Below, in pieces: positions 32,406 through 43,314 of a stretch of 64,000 bases of DNA. The notes beneath the pieces were generated by a model that had not been told where the DNA came from, made no database searches, and saw only the letters and a list, made by a program, of their open reading frames with translations. Each line of letters begins with the position of its first letter. Positions within the stretch are counted from its first letter, which is position 1. Source of the stretch: Nemophila menziesii (Eukaryota; Streptophyta; Magnoliopsida; Boraginales; Hydrophyllaceae); contig JARWIR010000093.1 in assembly GCA_029959085.1 (NCBI GenBank), forward strand, positions 1,240,001 to 1,304,000, in the 5' to 3' direction. The position numbers and the translations under genes were made by a program.

Positions 32406-33160
32406 GCCCTTAGTTCACTGTTTGTCTTCTTCTTCATGTCCTAATTGAAGATTTTATTATTCCTATCACACCACACTTGCCATATATATGCCACAAATAT
32501 AAGTCTTCTTTTCACCCCATTAATACACTATTTCTTAGATAACATTGTTGTCCACCAATTAATATCTTCCATCTCAACCTCTAAAGAAGTCTGATCTGTG
32601 TTGTCCAAAGCGCCTGGAGGAGTACTATACAACTGATGTACTACTCGTCCTGTACCCCTTCCCTCACGCGATCTAATCCTACTGCTGTTGTCGCCAAAAT
32701 CTCTTCCCACATGCTGCTCTAACAGATGCCTCGAACGAAACTCATACAGAGCTTCTATACTAAATTCTGCAGCTGATATCCGACCTCCAGCAGCTGAACT
32801 TCGAACCTCAGCTTCTGCATTACTTTCCACATTAGGTCCTGAACTCTCTGTCCACTCCCTTCCCACGTGCCGCGCCTGACCACCCCTCCTAGCACCTGCA
32901 AAACAAGACTGAAATGAAGTAGAATATCCATTACACAATTTAAATAAATGAACAACAATTTACTCATTGAGGTTCTTCCCCGTTGGTAGCCTATTCCACA
33001 CCGCGCGCCATAAAAGAACTTTTACTTTTTGCGGATATTTCAGGGACCAAATCAAGTCCCACTTAAAACTAGTCACAATATCCTCTTACGATATCTTCCT
33101 ATATGCGGATTTAACCGAAAATAAACCAATCTTCATGATTCCATTTAACCAATTTCTCAT

Positions 33161-33420
33161 TACCAACCATCACTTCACTAACACAATCCATCAACACGCC
33201 TTGACTTGCTAATATATTCTTGCATATTCGAGAATCCGACTGTTTAACCGCGCGATATTAAAACTAATCATGCAAGGTATTTGTCCCTTGTCTTATATTA
33301 AAACTAAACATGCAAGGTATTTGTCCGTCATTCACCATTTTGTCAATTATGTTAAATCGTGAGTAATTTAGACAATAATTTTCAGTATCTTTCTTTTCAT
33401 TTATACTTTAATTATAAGGG
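33161..33420. other. Short intergenic remnant
   Basis: A 25-base phrase around CATGCAAGGTATTTGTCC occurs twice (near 33270 and 33309), a small direct repeat. It ends at the target duplication of the next solo LTR. Confidence 0.4.
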
Positions 33421-35188
33421 TGGTGTCGACTAGGGTGTGATAAAATATGCTATAAATAAAGTGCAGTTAATCACCCTAGTCTCGCGCGGTTCTGCAAGTA
33501 TACAGATCGTATGCAAGTTTTAATAAATAAGTAAGATTCGTTCCGCAGAGACTACGAAGGTTAGGGGATTCTTATGCAATAATAAAGTGCAAATATTAAA
33601 AGCTAGAACAAATAAAACGCAGAAAAGTAAAAGACAAATAGATTTTTATTTGGTTTTCAATTAACTAAATTAAACTAATAAAGTAAAGACATAAATTTAA
33701 ATGCAAGAGAAGAACTTAGTATGAGAGTTTAGCTTGAGTAAATAGCATGTAATCCCCACTAGTTTTGCCGTTCTAAACATGTAAGGGTGAATTATGTAGT
33801 ATTTCAATAATCGGTTCCAATTGCGCTAGGTAGTTTTAAATAGGGTTTACCTGTGTCAATAAGGAGTCCTAAGCAAACTGTTCCTGCAATTGGTAAATAG
33901 CAACACACTAAACCATGGTGATTATCTAGTTAGGTTGATTTGTCAGATCTAAACCGTACACTAGACGTTATGTGCTAAACTTGTAATTAAACACCGTTGT
34001 CAATGGTGACCCAACTATTAGATGGTAATTCTATATGGTCGCGATCCACAAGAACACATAATATAAATCCAAACACATAAACAGAGAATAAAAACAATAA
34101 TTCAATTTAAAACATAGAATTCCCAAATTAGATAGATGTCACCCAAAACTAGGGTTCATACATATATGCTAAAACTCAAGCTAAATAGAAATTTAGTTCA
34201 TACTAATGGAAGAAAAGAAAGAAATTACAAATTCAAAGGTTGAAGAAGACATTATTGATGAACAGCTCCTTCCAGACTTCTTTTCTTGTGTTGTAAGCTT
34301 CCTCTTGGCTTAAGGTTTCACCAAGGATGATTTTATAGTGTTAAGAGGCTGTATTTATAGTGTATAGGTTGACCTAATTGTTTTCTTGAAGGAAAAGGCA
34401 AATATTGGGCTCCTAACCCAACTCAAATTCGTAGCCCAAAAACATGGAATCAACCCAGATTTTGTTTTGGTCCTAGCAGCTTCAATACTCATCCGATTGA
34501 CCCGCATAAGTAGTCGAAATTCATCATCTCGGAAAGATCTCCAACTTTGCTCTTGACCCTTGCTCCAGATTCCTCACCGATTTTTATAAGCTGATTTGTG
34601 GTCGTAGGTGCAGAAATTCAGATTTAAGGCAGCTTTTTTTTCCATATTTTTAGCTTTTACTTCCTTATGTTTTTTTTTTTGGGTTACATGGGTTCCGGGC
34701 TAGCTTGCGCGCACCTGACTAATCCCACGGAGATATACATGCCTCCCCATATATATTCTCATGGTAAATTAGAACTAGGTTACCCATGTTCAGGGAGGGG
34801 TTCGAGCCTTGTACCTCTCACTTTACACCCGTTAGGGAGGAGATTCGAACCATGGACCTCTCCTTTAAGTGCTGAAAAAATAGCAAGGCTCTGGCCAGTT
34901 GAGCTAACCCAACTGGTTTTTAATTCCTTATCTTCAATTCCCATGTTTATCTTCTTTCCTTTAGCTCTTTGCACCAACTTGGACTCTAATTAATTACCAT
35001 ATATCTATAAAGATTCACACTAAATAAATAATTAAACCCAATATGCTCTAAAAATAATAAATAATCAATTCAAGACCCAAAATAGGAAAGTGTACTAAAT
35101 CATGTGAAAATCGACCTATAAACTAATAAATACGCCTAAAATGATGTCTCGGAAATAGATTTTTGTTATTACAAATGAGGAGACATCA
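33421..35188 (-). mobile_element. Gypsy (Athila-like) solo LTR
   Basis: On the minus strand it runs TGATGTCTCC to CGACACCA and is flanked by the perfect 5-bp duplication AAGGG (33416-33420 and 35189-35193). It is related to the LTR at 58856-60385: GGTGTGATAAAATATG, CTGCAAGTAT, GTATGCAAGTTTT and the CTAGACGTTATGTG box are shared in order. A SINE of 252 bp sits inside. No internal region is left, so it is a recombination product. Confidence 0.85.
34669..34920 (-). mobile_element. tRNA-derived SINE inside the solo LTR
   Basis: On the minus strand the head reads GTTGGGTTAGCTCAACTGG (A box TTAGCTCAACTGG) and, about 60 bases on, ATGGTTCGAATCTC (B box), followed by a second box-like GGCTCGAACCCC and a body ending in TAACCC and a run of A (12 T at 34670-34680 on the plus strand). 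Flanks TACTTCCTTAT (34658-34668) and TAATTCCTTAT (34921-34931) form the target duplication. The related LTR at 58856-60385 has the same site without the insert (TTTGTTTCCTTATCTCC), confirming insertion. Confidence 0.85.
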
Positions 35189-36640
35189 AAGGGTGATTGA
35201 CTTATAGGGTCTTGGAGACTAGTTTTTGGGCCTAAAGGAACTAATGAGAATCTTACTTCTTTAAAGGGACCTCAAAGATGACCAAATACTAAAATACCTT
35301 TACAAACACTAAAAGACAAAAAGAGTGATGTCACTGTTCATCTTCCCTCTCCACTACCCACCTACCTCCAACTTCCGACCACCGGCCTCCGACCTCCGAC
35401 CACCGACCTCTGACTACCGACCTCCGGACACCAGAAAAAATGATGAGTTTCGGAAATTTCGATGAGTTTCGTAAAAGAAATTATGAGTACTGATGAGTAT
35501 TACTCTATAAAAAATGATGAGTATGGCTAAAAAATGATAAGTATTGTTAAAAAATGATGAGTATTGTTCAAAAGCAAAGAGTAGATAGTCATAATAATCA
35601 TTTATTCACTTAAATAAAAGCTAATAATCACTTTACAATCCATTATTACAATTTACAAAAGAACAAAATAGACTAGCTAAAAATTAAAAAAGACTAATGA
35701 ACCTATCTAATTTGACCAAACAATCAAATTAATAAAAAAAATAAAAAACTATCTAAATTCGTTTGACCAAATCTGCAAAAAAAACCCTATTATAAGCGTA
35801 CAATGTACGCTGAATCAAAAAAGAAAAGAAACTGCACTATAAATTGAGGCGGCGCGGCGAGAGGCGAGAAGAGGAGAGATCCATGGTGCGGCGCGGCGCT
35901 GGAGCTGGAGCGAAGCACCGGCGAGAGGCGCACTTTATCGATGGAGCTTCGACGACTTTGATCTCCGGCAAGGACGACTCTGATCTGCTGCAAGGAAAGA
36001 CTTCGAATCACTGTGAGATTGCTGTTGGTGGTTACATCTCGCCGTCGTGGTTATTTCGAGGCGAGAAGAGGAGAGATGGTGCAGACTCGCGCTCCGATCG
36101 GTGGTGGTGACAGCTCAGACTAGTTCGCCTCTGATCCGCAGCCCTCAAGAAGCGGCGATGGTGATCTCCCGCCTGGATCTCCATGGGTCTTCGTGCTCCT
36201 TCTTCAGAGGTGGGCCTCTCTTCAACACCGAACAACTCGTGCAATGGTGGTGGTGCTCGGCAGTTTTTGCTGGAAAAACTGAAAGCCACGGGGGGGGGGG
36301 GGGGGCTGCTAACGTGAGAGAGAGGAGAGAGATGAGAGTAGATGAGAGTAATTAGGGTTTAATAAAATGATTTATTAAATAAAAAACAATATATATAGGA
36401 AATGAAAAACAAAAGGGGGTAATTTTGTAAATGGGGATTTAGCCTATAGTGTTAAATCCTCTTGAGGTCCCTAGTAAGAAGAACAAAAGAAGGTAGTTGG
36501 GTTGGACTAGAAGGTGGGTGTTCAAGACCCCTTGGGTCATAATCTTTAATTATAATTTATAATTTATCTTATTTATATTCACCTCACACACCCTACCCAA
36601 CACCCATTTATTTGATTAACATTTATAAAAAGAAAAGACA
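35189..36640. other. Unassigned region with a GC-rich block
   Basis: Holds a short tandem array of CCGACCTCCGACC-type units (35366-35432), several ATGATGAGT repeats (35436-35575), and the GC-rich block 35841-36360 listed next. The motif AGGGACCTCAA at about 35268 is matched by its reverse complement near 36461, which might be the ends of a transposon, but no target duplication was found. Confidence 0.4.
35841..36360. other. GC-rich purine-rich block, possible captured gene fragment
   Basis: In AT-rich surroundings this 0.5 kb block is rich in GGCGAGAGGCGAGAAGAGG-like text, has overlapping ORFs on both strands (for example 35844-36110 and 36032-36289) and a run of 17 G (36291-36307). The phrase GAGGCGAGAAGAGGAGAGAT occurs twice, at about 35862 and 36058, so part is a tandem duplication of about 196 bases. 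No protein family is recognised; a gene exon or leader carried by a transposon is one reading. Confidence 0.35.
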
Positions 36641-36649
36641 ACACATAAA

Positions 36650-36840
36650 TTGAAGATCATATTCTCAGATAATCTTGAAATTCTTCAAGGAACCAGAGGA
36701 TTGTCAACAGCAAACTGGAGAATCCATCTCTGGCTTAAGGAGATTAAAGATTTGGAGCGCTCTTACGGGCCAATTTCTTGTAGACATGTTTCTAGAAGGT
36801 ACAACGGTGGAGCCGACAACCTTGAAAGGCTAGACAGAGT
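36650..36840 (+). pseudogene. RNase H domain fragment (LINE)
   Basis: Reads KIIFSDNLEILQGTRG, then WRIHLWLKEIKDLERSY, then RHVSRRYNGGADNLERL. The SDNLE(I/L)(L/V)QG signature is shared with the 20.5 kb and 37.2 kb copies, so it belongs to that LINE subfamily. Only the C-terminal half of the domain remains. Confidence 0.6.
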
Positions 36841-37234
36841 CACACACCACCAGGCACCACCTAGTCACAACAACAATCCTTCTCGAATCTTTTAGCAGAA
36901 CAAATATCAGATGACCTGTTGGAGCAATCTTCAACACTACAATTTAATCATATAACAACACAATAATTAGTTTTGTGAAATATGATAATACATAGGATTC
37001 ATGATCTTATCTAATTGGAATATCCTAGAGGGGTGAATATTATATATGCATTAAAATGTGGAATTAAAATTTAACTAACAATGTTATTTATTAATTTTAA
37101 TCTCAAGGAAATATATAGAAATTTAATATAAACTATATCTAGGTTAGGCAATTTCTAAAGCAATAAACTATACAAGCGGATAACAGGATAGAGAGATCAC
37201 TCAAAAGATTGTAAAAAGCTGTAGAATCAAATTA

Positions 37235-37530
37235 GTATAGAAGGTGAAACTTTATCGTTCTTTTGGCTATGAGGTCAGTTGCTGGCTTAATCAACGTAGT
37301 AGCTTTTTCTACTCTGATAATCTTGAAATTGTTCAAGGTGTTCATAAAATGACAGAAATTAACGGGAAGATCCAGCCAGTCATTGAAAAAAATCTGGAAA
37401 TGGATGGAGAGAATTTCAGGATGAAAAGTTTCACATAAAAAGGAGCCTTAATGGTTGTGCGGATACATTGGCTAAATGTGAGAGACAAAATATCGATATT
37501 TCTGGATGGAAGCTTGCAAATCTTTTTTAG
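37235..37530 (+). pseudogene. RNase H domain fragment (LINE), frameshifted
   Basis: Pieces in three frames reproduce the 20.5 kb domain: LAMRS (near 37266), FFYSDNLEIVQGVHKMTE, and RSLNGCADTLAKCERQNIDI followed by SGWKLANLF. At least two frameshifts. The last piece keeps the final-motif Asp (ADTLAK). Confidence 0.6.
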
Positions 37531-37548
37531 ATATCTTAGGTAGTGATT

Positions 37549-38481
37549 CGTATGCTGTAATGGATTTAGGCAGGAATGTAATGAGTTCGGTAATGTAATG
37601 AGATTAGGAATGTAATGAAATTTGTTATACAGTGCTTGGTATGATATATGAATGAGGATGTAATGTACTGGTTGATTTCAACCTTCTGCTGATAACTAGT
37701 TTAATTAAATAAGATTGTAGATAAATTATTTAATATATAAGGTAATCACTTTATTATTATAAAATATAAATAATTTAATAAAATAGAATATGAAAAATAA
37801 ATTATTTTAATACCTTTAAATAATTTATATATATAGTTCGATAAATCTTAGATTTATATATTTCAATTTCAACTATTGAGAACGTATGATAGTAATATGA
37901 TTGATGTAATATAGAATTCAATTAATTAGTTATTGGTTAGGTAACTTTTTAATTGTTATAGAGAAGTATAATTTTAATAATTTAATTAAAATATCAATTT
38001 TATGTTAATATTTTGATAAATATATTGATTCATGATTTATGGGTATGTGAGAAATAACAAAAAATTTATTATAATTTTCAGTATATTATGGTGAAATATA
38101 TCACCGATATATAAAGATCTTATGTAATTATATACGATTTATGTATGTATGTAGTAAATGTAATATAATTTTTTTTTGAGTTTCTAAAAATAATAATATG
38201 AATTTTTACATATTTGATTTAATAAAAAAAATATATGATAAGAAATGAGTAACATATTAAGTTTAATAAAATTATTTTAGTTTGTTAAAAGAAAATTTCC
38301 ATTACGATTACGATTGTAATGGGTCATTCATGAGTAGTAGCTATGTAATGAAAAACCCAATTTTCATTGTAATGTGATTATAGAAGGAATGATATTACGG
38401 AGTTGATTACGAAGTACCAATCACAGTAATCATGTCTAAATCAGTAATGTCATTACATTACTGATCTCATTACAGCATACT
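37549..38481. mobile_element. Non-autonomous DNA transposon, probably hAT type
   Basis: The left end CGTATGCTGTAATG is matched by the reverse complement of the right end, AGTATGCTGTAATG. Flanks TAGTGATT (37541-37548) and TAGTGGTT (38482-38489) agree at 7 of 8 positions, the size of a hAT target duplication. GTAATG-type motifs are repeated near both ends (for example 37575-37620 and 38400-38475), as transposase-binding subterminal repeats often are. The 933-bp interior is AT-rich and non-coding. Confidence 0.6.
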
Positions 38482-38489
38482 TAGTGGTT

Positions 38490-41400
38490 ATATACTTATA
38501 ATTTTGTATTTTTCTTAAAAGAAGCCATTTTATGGATTAATACTCACACATTTATCAAGGTTCTATTGCCGAACAAAAAATTGACGATTCTTGTTATTAG
38601 CTTAAGGATATTGTAGTACGATATATCAGAGAAAAAACAAGTCAATTCATGGTTATGTAATTCTGAATTTGTATTTTTTTAAAACAGACTATTTTATGGG
38701 TTATCAATCACAAATTTTGACAGATTTTATTACCAAACTAAAAATTGACGATTCTTGGTTATTAGCTTTAGGGTATTGTATTATGATACATCAAAAAAGA
38801 AACGGGTTAATTCGTGGTTATATACTTATGATTTTGTATTTTTTTTAAACGGACCATTTTGTGGCACTCACACATTTTGCCCAATTTTATTACGAACCAA
38901 AAATTCACGATTCTTGGTTTTTATATTGAGGATATTGTATTATAATATATCATAAAAGAAACAGGTCAATTCGTGGTTATATACTTATTATTTTGTATAT
39001 TTTTAAAATAGGCCATTTTGTGGGGTAACACTCACATATTTTGCCATATTTTATTACTAAACAAAAAAATTGACGATTCTTGGTTATTAGCTTGAGGATA
39101 TTGTATTATAATATATCAGAAAAGAAACTGGTCAGTTCGTTTTTATATACTTATTATTTTGTATTCTTTTGAAAATAGACCATTTTATGGGTTAACACTC
39201 ACACAATTTGCCAGATTTTATTATCGAACAAAAAATTGACGATTCTTAATTAGTAGGTTGAGGATATTGTATTATGATATATCATAAAAGAAACGGGTCA
39301 ATTCGTGGTTAAATACTTATAATTTATATATTTTTCTTAAAACAAGTCATTTTGTGGGTTGACATTCACACATTTTGCCAGATTTTATTACCAAACCAAA
39401 AATTGACGATTCTTGGTTATTAGCTTGAGGATATTGTATTATGATATATAAGAAAATAAACAGGTCAATTAGTAGCTATATACTTATTATTTTGTATTTT
39501 TATTAAAACGTGCCATTTTGTGGATTAACACTCACACATTTCGCCAGATTTTTTTACCGAATAAAAAACTGACAATTCTTGGTTATTAGATTGAGATATT
39601 GTATTATGATATATCAGAAAATAGACGGTTCAATTTGTGTATATATATATTTATGATTTTTTACACGTGCCATTTTATGGGTTAACACTCACATATTTTG
39701 CCAGATTTTATTACCGAACCAAAAATTGACGATTCTTAGTTATTAGCTTAAGGATATTGTATTATGATATATCAAAAAAGAAACGGGTCGATTTGTGGTT
39801 ATATACTTATAATTTTGTTTTTTTAAACATGTCATTTTATGGGTTAACACTCTGACATTATTGCCAGATTTTATTACCGAACCAAAAATTGACGATCTTG
39901 TTTGGTAGCTTGAGGATATTATATTGCGATATATATGTAAAGAAACGGGTTAATTCGTGGTTATATATACTTTTGATTCTGTACTTTTATTTAAAACGGG
40001 CCATTTTGTGGGTTTACATGTACATATTTTGCCAGGTTTTTTTACTGAACCAAAAATTGATGATTCTTGTTTATTAGCTTTATAATATTATATTATGATA
40101 TATAAGAAAAAAACGGGCCAATTCGTGGTTATATACTTGTGATTTTGATTTTTTTTAAACGGGTCATTTTGTGGGTCAACCATCACGAATTTTTTCCAGA
40201 TTTTATTACCGAACAAATAATTGATGATTCTTGTTTGGTAGCTTGAGAATATTATATTAGGATATATCAGAAAAAAATCTGGTCAATTCGTTGTTATATA
40301 CTTATGATTTTGTATTCTTCTTAAAACAGACCATTTTGTGGTTCTACATTCACACATTTTGCTAGATTTTATTATTGAACAAAAAATTGACTATTCTTGT
40401 TTATTAGCTTGAGGTATTTTTAATATGATATATCGAAAAGGATATGGATCATTTCGTGGTTATATACTTATGATTTTATATTTTTGTATACATGCCATAT
40501 TGTGGGTTAACACTCACACATATTTTGCCAGATTTTATTATCGAACAAAAAAATGATGATTCTTGTTTGGTAGCATGAGGATATTGTATTATGATATATC
40601 TGAAAAGAAACGGGTCATTTAGTGGTTATATACGTATAATTTTTCATTTTTTCTAAAACGGATCCTTTTGTGCGTTAACCACTCACACAAATTGCTAGAT
40701 TTTATTGTCGGACCAAAAATTTACGATTCTAGGTTTTTTGCTTAAGGATACTGTCTTGTGATGTATTAGAAAATAAACGGGTCAATTCATGGTTATATAC
40801 TTATGATTTTGTATTTTTTTTGAAACATACCATTTTGTTGGTTAACACTCAGACATTTTGTCAGATTTTTTACCAAACCAAAAATTGAAGATTCTTGATT
40901 ATTAGCTAAAGGCAATTGTATTATGATATTTCAGAAAAGAAACGGGTCCATTCGTGGTAATATACTTATGATTTTGTATTTTTTTAAACGAGCCATTTTG
41001 TGGGTTAACACTCATATATTATGCCAGATTTTTTTACCGAACCAAAAACTGACGATTCTTGTTTATTAGCTTGATGATATTCTATTATGATATATTATAA
41101 AAGAAACGAGCCAATTCGTGGTTATATATACTTATAATTTTGTTTTTTTGAAACAGACAATTTTGTGGGTTAACGTTTTGCCAAATTTTATTACTGAACA
41201 AAAAAACTGACAATTCTTGTATGGTAGCTTGAGGATATTTTATTATGATATATCAGAAAAAAAACAGGTCAATTCGAGGTTATATACTTATGCATTTGTA
41301 TTTTTCTTAAATAACGTCATTTGTGGGTTAACACTCACACATTTTGCCAGATTTTATTATCGTACCAAAAATTGACGATTCTTGATTATTAGCTTGAGGA

Positions 41401-41781
41401 TATTGTATTATGATATATCATAAAAGAAACGGGTCAATTGGTTGTTATATACTTATAATTTTGTATTTTTTAACACAGACCATTTTGTGGGATAACACTC
41501 ACACATTTTTTCCAGATATTATTACTGAACCAAAATTTGACGATTCTTTATTGGTAGCTTGAGAATATTGTACAATGATATATTAGAAAATAAACGAGTC
41601 AATTCGTGGTTATATACTTATGATTTTGTATTTTTCTTAAAACGGGTAATTTTATGGGTTAACACTCACACGTTTTGCTAGATTTTACCACTGAACCAAA
41701 ATTTAACGATTCTTGGTTGTTAGCTTTAGGACATTGTATTATTATATATCTGAAAAGAAACAGTTCAATTCGTAGTTATAT
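38490..41781 (+). repeat. Tandem array of about 165-bp monomers, part 1 (about 20 copies)
   Basis: Each unit contains, in order, GGGTTAACACTCACACATTT, TTGCCAGATTTTATTACCGA, CAAAAATTGACGATTCTTGG, TATTAGCTTGAGGATATTG, TATTATGATATATCAGAAAA, GAAACGGGTCAATTCGTGG and TATATACTTATGATTTTGTA. The GGGTTAACACTC box recurs at spacings of roughly 148-173 bases (for example near 39013, 39179, 39349, 39522, 39670). Copies differ at about 10-20% of positions, with many small indels. No ORF is kept through the units. A satellite or an internal tandem repeat of a larger element would both look like this. Confidence 0.9.
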
Positions 41782-42520
41782 TGGTGGTCCTTTGTGTGTT
41801 CTAAAATAAATACAATAAGGAAAAGAGAACCACAACCGCAAGTCTACGGTTGTCCCAAGTAATATAAGTGATAAAATAGATTCGTTCTCAGGGACGGGAT
41901 GGTTGACTCTAATGCTTATCAAATAGTAGTTAATTGCACGTGAAAACAAGTAAATGATTTTAAGATTGTTGTTTGTTTGGTTTTCTAATGCTAAGACAAT
42001 GAATTAAAAGACTAAATTAATGCAAGTAAATAACTAGACACAAGAAATTAAAGTGTTTATGCAAGATGAGAAGGCAGTACTTGAGAGACGCAAGGATTTC
42101 ACCTAATTATCATTCATTTCATACATTATTTAAGGGATAAATTGGTAAATTTGTATTGGTCGGGATTCAGAATTCTCCTTACCCCCGTCAGGGTGGACTA
42201 AGGAGCTACTCTCAAGTGCTACAAACCCCATCAGGGTGATTATAGTCTAGTCTCAAGTGATTAAGTCTAAATTACCCAATAGGCCATAGGTTTAATTAAG
42301 CTCGTCAGAGTCAAATAATTTCTAACCTACATTCATTAACTAGTTCTGTACCCAGACCCCCGTCAAGGTGATCCAATCGCCACTAATTGGAATAGCCTAG
42401 ATACTAAGTCCTATTATTAATTGATCAGGTCAACAATAGTAAATAAAATATAAATTAAAGGAAAATACCATTTACCCAATTTGATTTAAATAATAATTAT
42501 CCCAAATTCAAACATATGAA
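41782..42520 (-). mobile_element. Truncated Gypsy LTR inside the tandem array
   Basis: Begins on the plus strand TGGTGGTCCTTTGTGTGTTC and follows the LTR of the 43.3 kb element through CGGTTGTCCCAAGTA, CCCCGTCAGGGTG and ATAGGCCATAGGTTTAATTA, but stops at about the middle, where tandem-array sequence resumes. It is clearly more diverged than the two LTRs of the 43315-52141 element, hence older. Confidence 0.75.
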
Positions 42521-42927
42521 ACAACATTTTGTGGGTTAACACTCATATATTTTGCCAGATTTTTTATAGAACCAAAACCTGGCGATTCTCTTTTATTATC
42601 TTGAGGATATTTTATTATGATATATTAGAAAAGAAATGACCCAATTCGTGGTTATATATACTTATAATTTTGTTTTTTTGAAACAGACCATTTTATGGGT
42701 TAACACTAACACATTTTGCAAAATTTTATTACTAAACAATAAAATTGACGATTCTTGTATGGTAGCTTGAGGATATTGTATTATGATATATCAAAAAGAA
42801 AGGGGTCAATTCGAGGTTATATGCTTATGCATTTGTATTTTTCTTAAATTAGGTCATTTGTGGGTTAACACTCACACATTCTGCCAGATTTTATTACCAA
42901 ACAAAAAAATTGACGAATCTTGGTTAT
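42521..42927 (+). repeat. Tandem array of about 165-bp monomers, part 2
   Basis: Two to three more monomers with the same landmark order, continuing the array after the truncated LTR. Confidence 0.85.
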
Positions 42928-43314
42928 GTCTTCATATGAGAGGTTCATTGGTGCAGCTCTTGCAGATTTCCCAAGAGCAAAACCTAAATGTTCCTTTACT
43001 CGGGCTGTGGGGAGCCATTAGCTATGCACCTGCAATGGTTAGGAGGCATATTGGATCAAAGCTCTACGCCCCACATCAAAGTTTCCACTCTTAAGCTCTT
43101 CCCTTCCCTGCGAGTCGTACTTCGTGGAATTAGGGTCGGAGCCCCACTTTCTCATTGAACGAAGGGTACAAAATAAATCTTGAACTACCGCAGACTTGTT
43201 TCATAGCTTTCAACTGAGCGGTAGACCCGACGCGACCTCACAATTCGATATCCAACAGCAGAAGATTTAGAAAAGGAGACCAAGGCTTGCTCGACTGAGT
43301 TGAAGATGTGTGAT
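42928..43314. other. Unidentified segment inserted in the array, left part
   Basis: Base composition is near balanced, unlike the flanking monomers, which stop at TTGGTTAT and resume near 52271. One frame reads QNLNVPLLGLWGAISYAPAM followed by VRRHIGSKLYAP (42950-43094), which gives the impression of an old coding exon, possibly from a plant transposon-related gene, but I cannot name it. The remainder has no ORF. The Gypsy element at 43315 splits it from its right part at 52147-52270. Confidence 0.4.

Larger units (their letters stand above)
27188..33160 (-). pseudogene. LINE ORF2 3' part (zf-RVT and RNase H), split by an LTR element
   Basis: Two blocks, 27188-27855 and 32406-33160, belong to one minus-strand LINE interrupted at 27856-32405. 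In ORF2 order: the right block reads FSVKSAYRKIS, DLIWSLKYPQKVKVLLWRA and RLPTGKNL, the reverse-transcriptase zinc-binding region (zf-RVT), then an unusual stretch (32528-32900), then RRLIFVAYIWQVWCDRNN. The left block carries an RNase H domain with LNVDGSYD, FEAEILALHFG, IETDSCEL and CADWLAKL, so all four acidic residues survive, followed by PPRGLWNLLTNDR. Stops (one near 27437, others near 32407-32530) and the missing reverse transcriptase kill it. A 10-base T run at 27188-27197 is the poly(A) tail. The 5' border is unknown. Confidence 0.7.

Noticed and set aside
34860..34919. Possible tRNA gene
   Set aside because: Boxes are present but the cloverleaf arms cannot be completed, and the poly(A) and target duplication show a SINE.
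35200..36530. DNA transposon with ends AGGGTCTTGGAGAC and GTGTTCAAGACCCC
   Set aside because: The inverted similarity is about 12 bases with mismatches and there is no target duplication.
38490..41781. CRISPR-like spacing of repeats
   Set aside because: The whole 165-base unit is repeated without unique spacers, so it is a tandem repeat in nuclear plant DNA.
42928..43314. Nuclear copy of organelle DNA
   Set aside because: Composition would fit, but I recognise no organelle gene and cannot search; left as unidentified.
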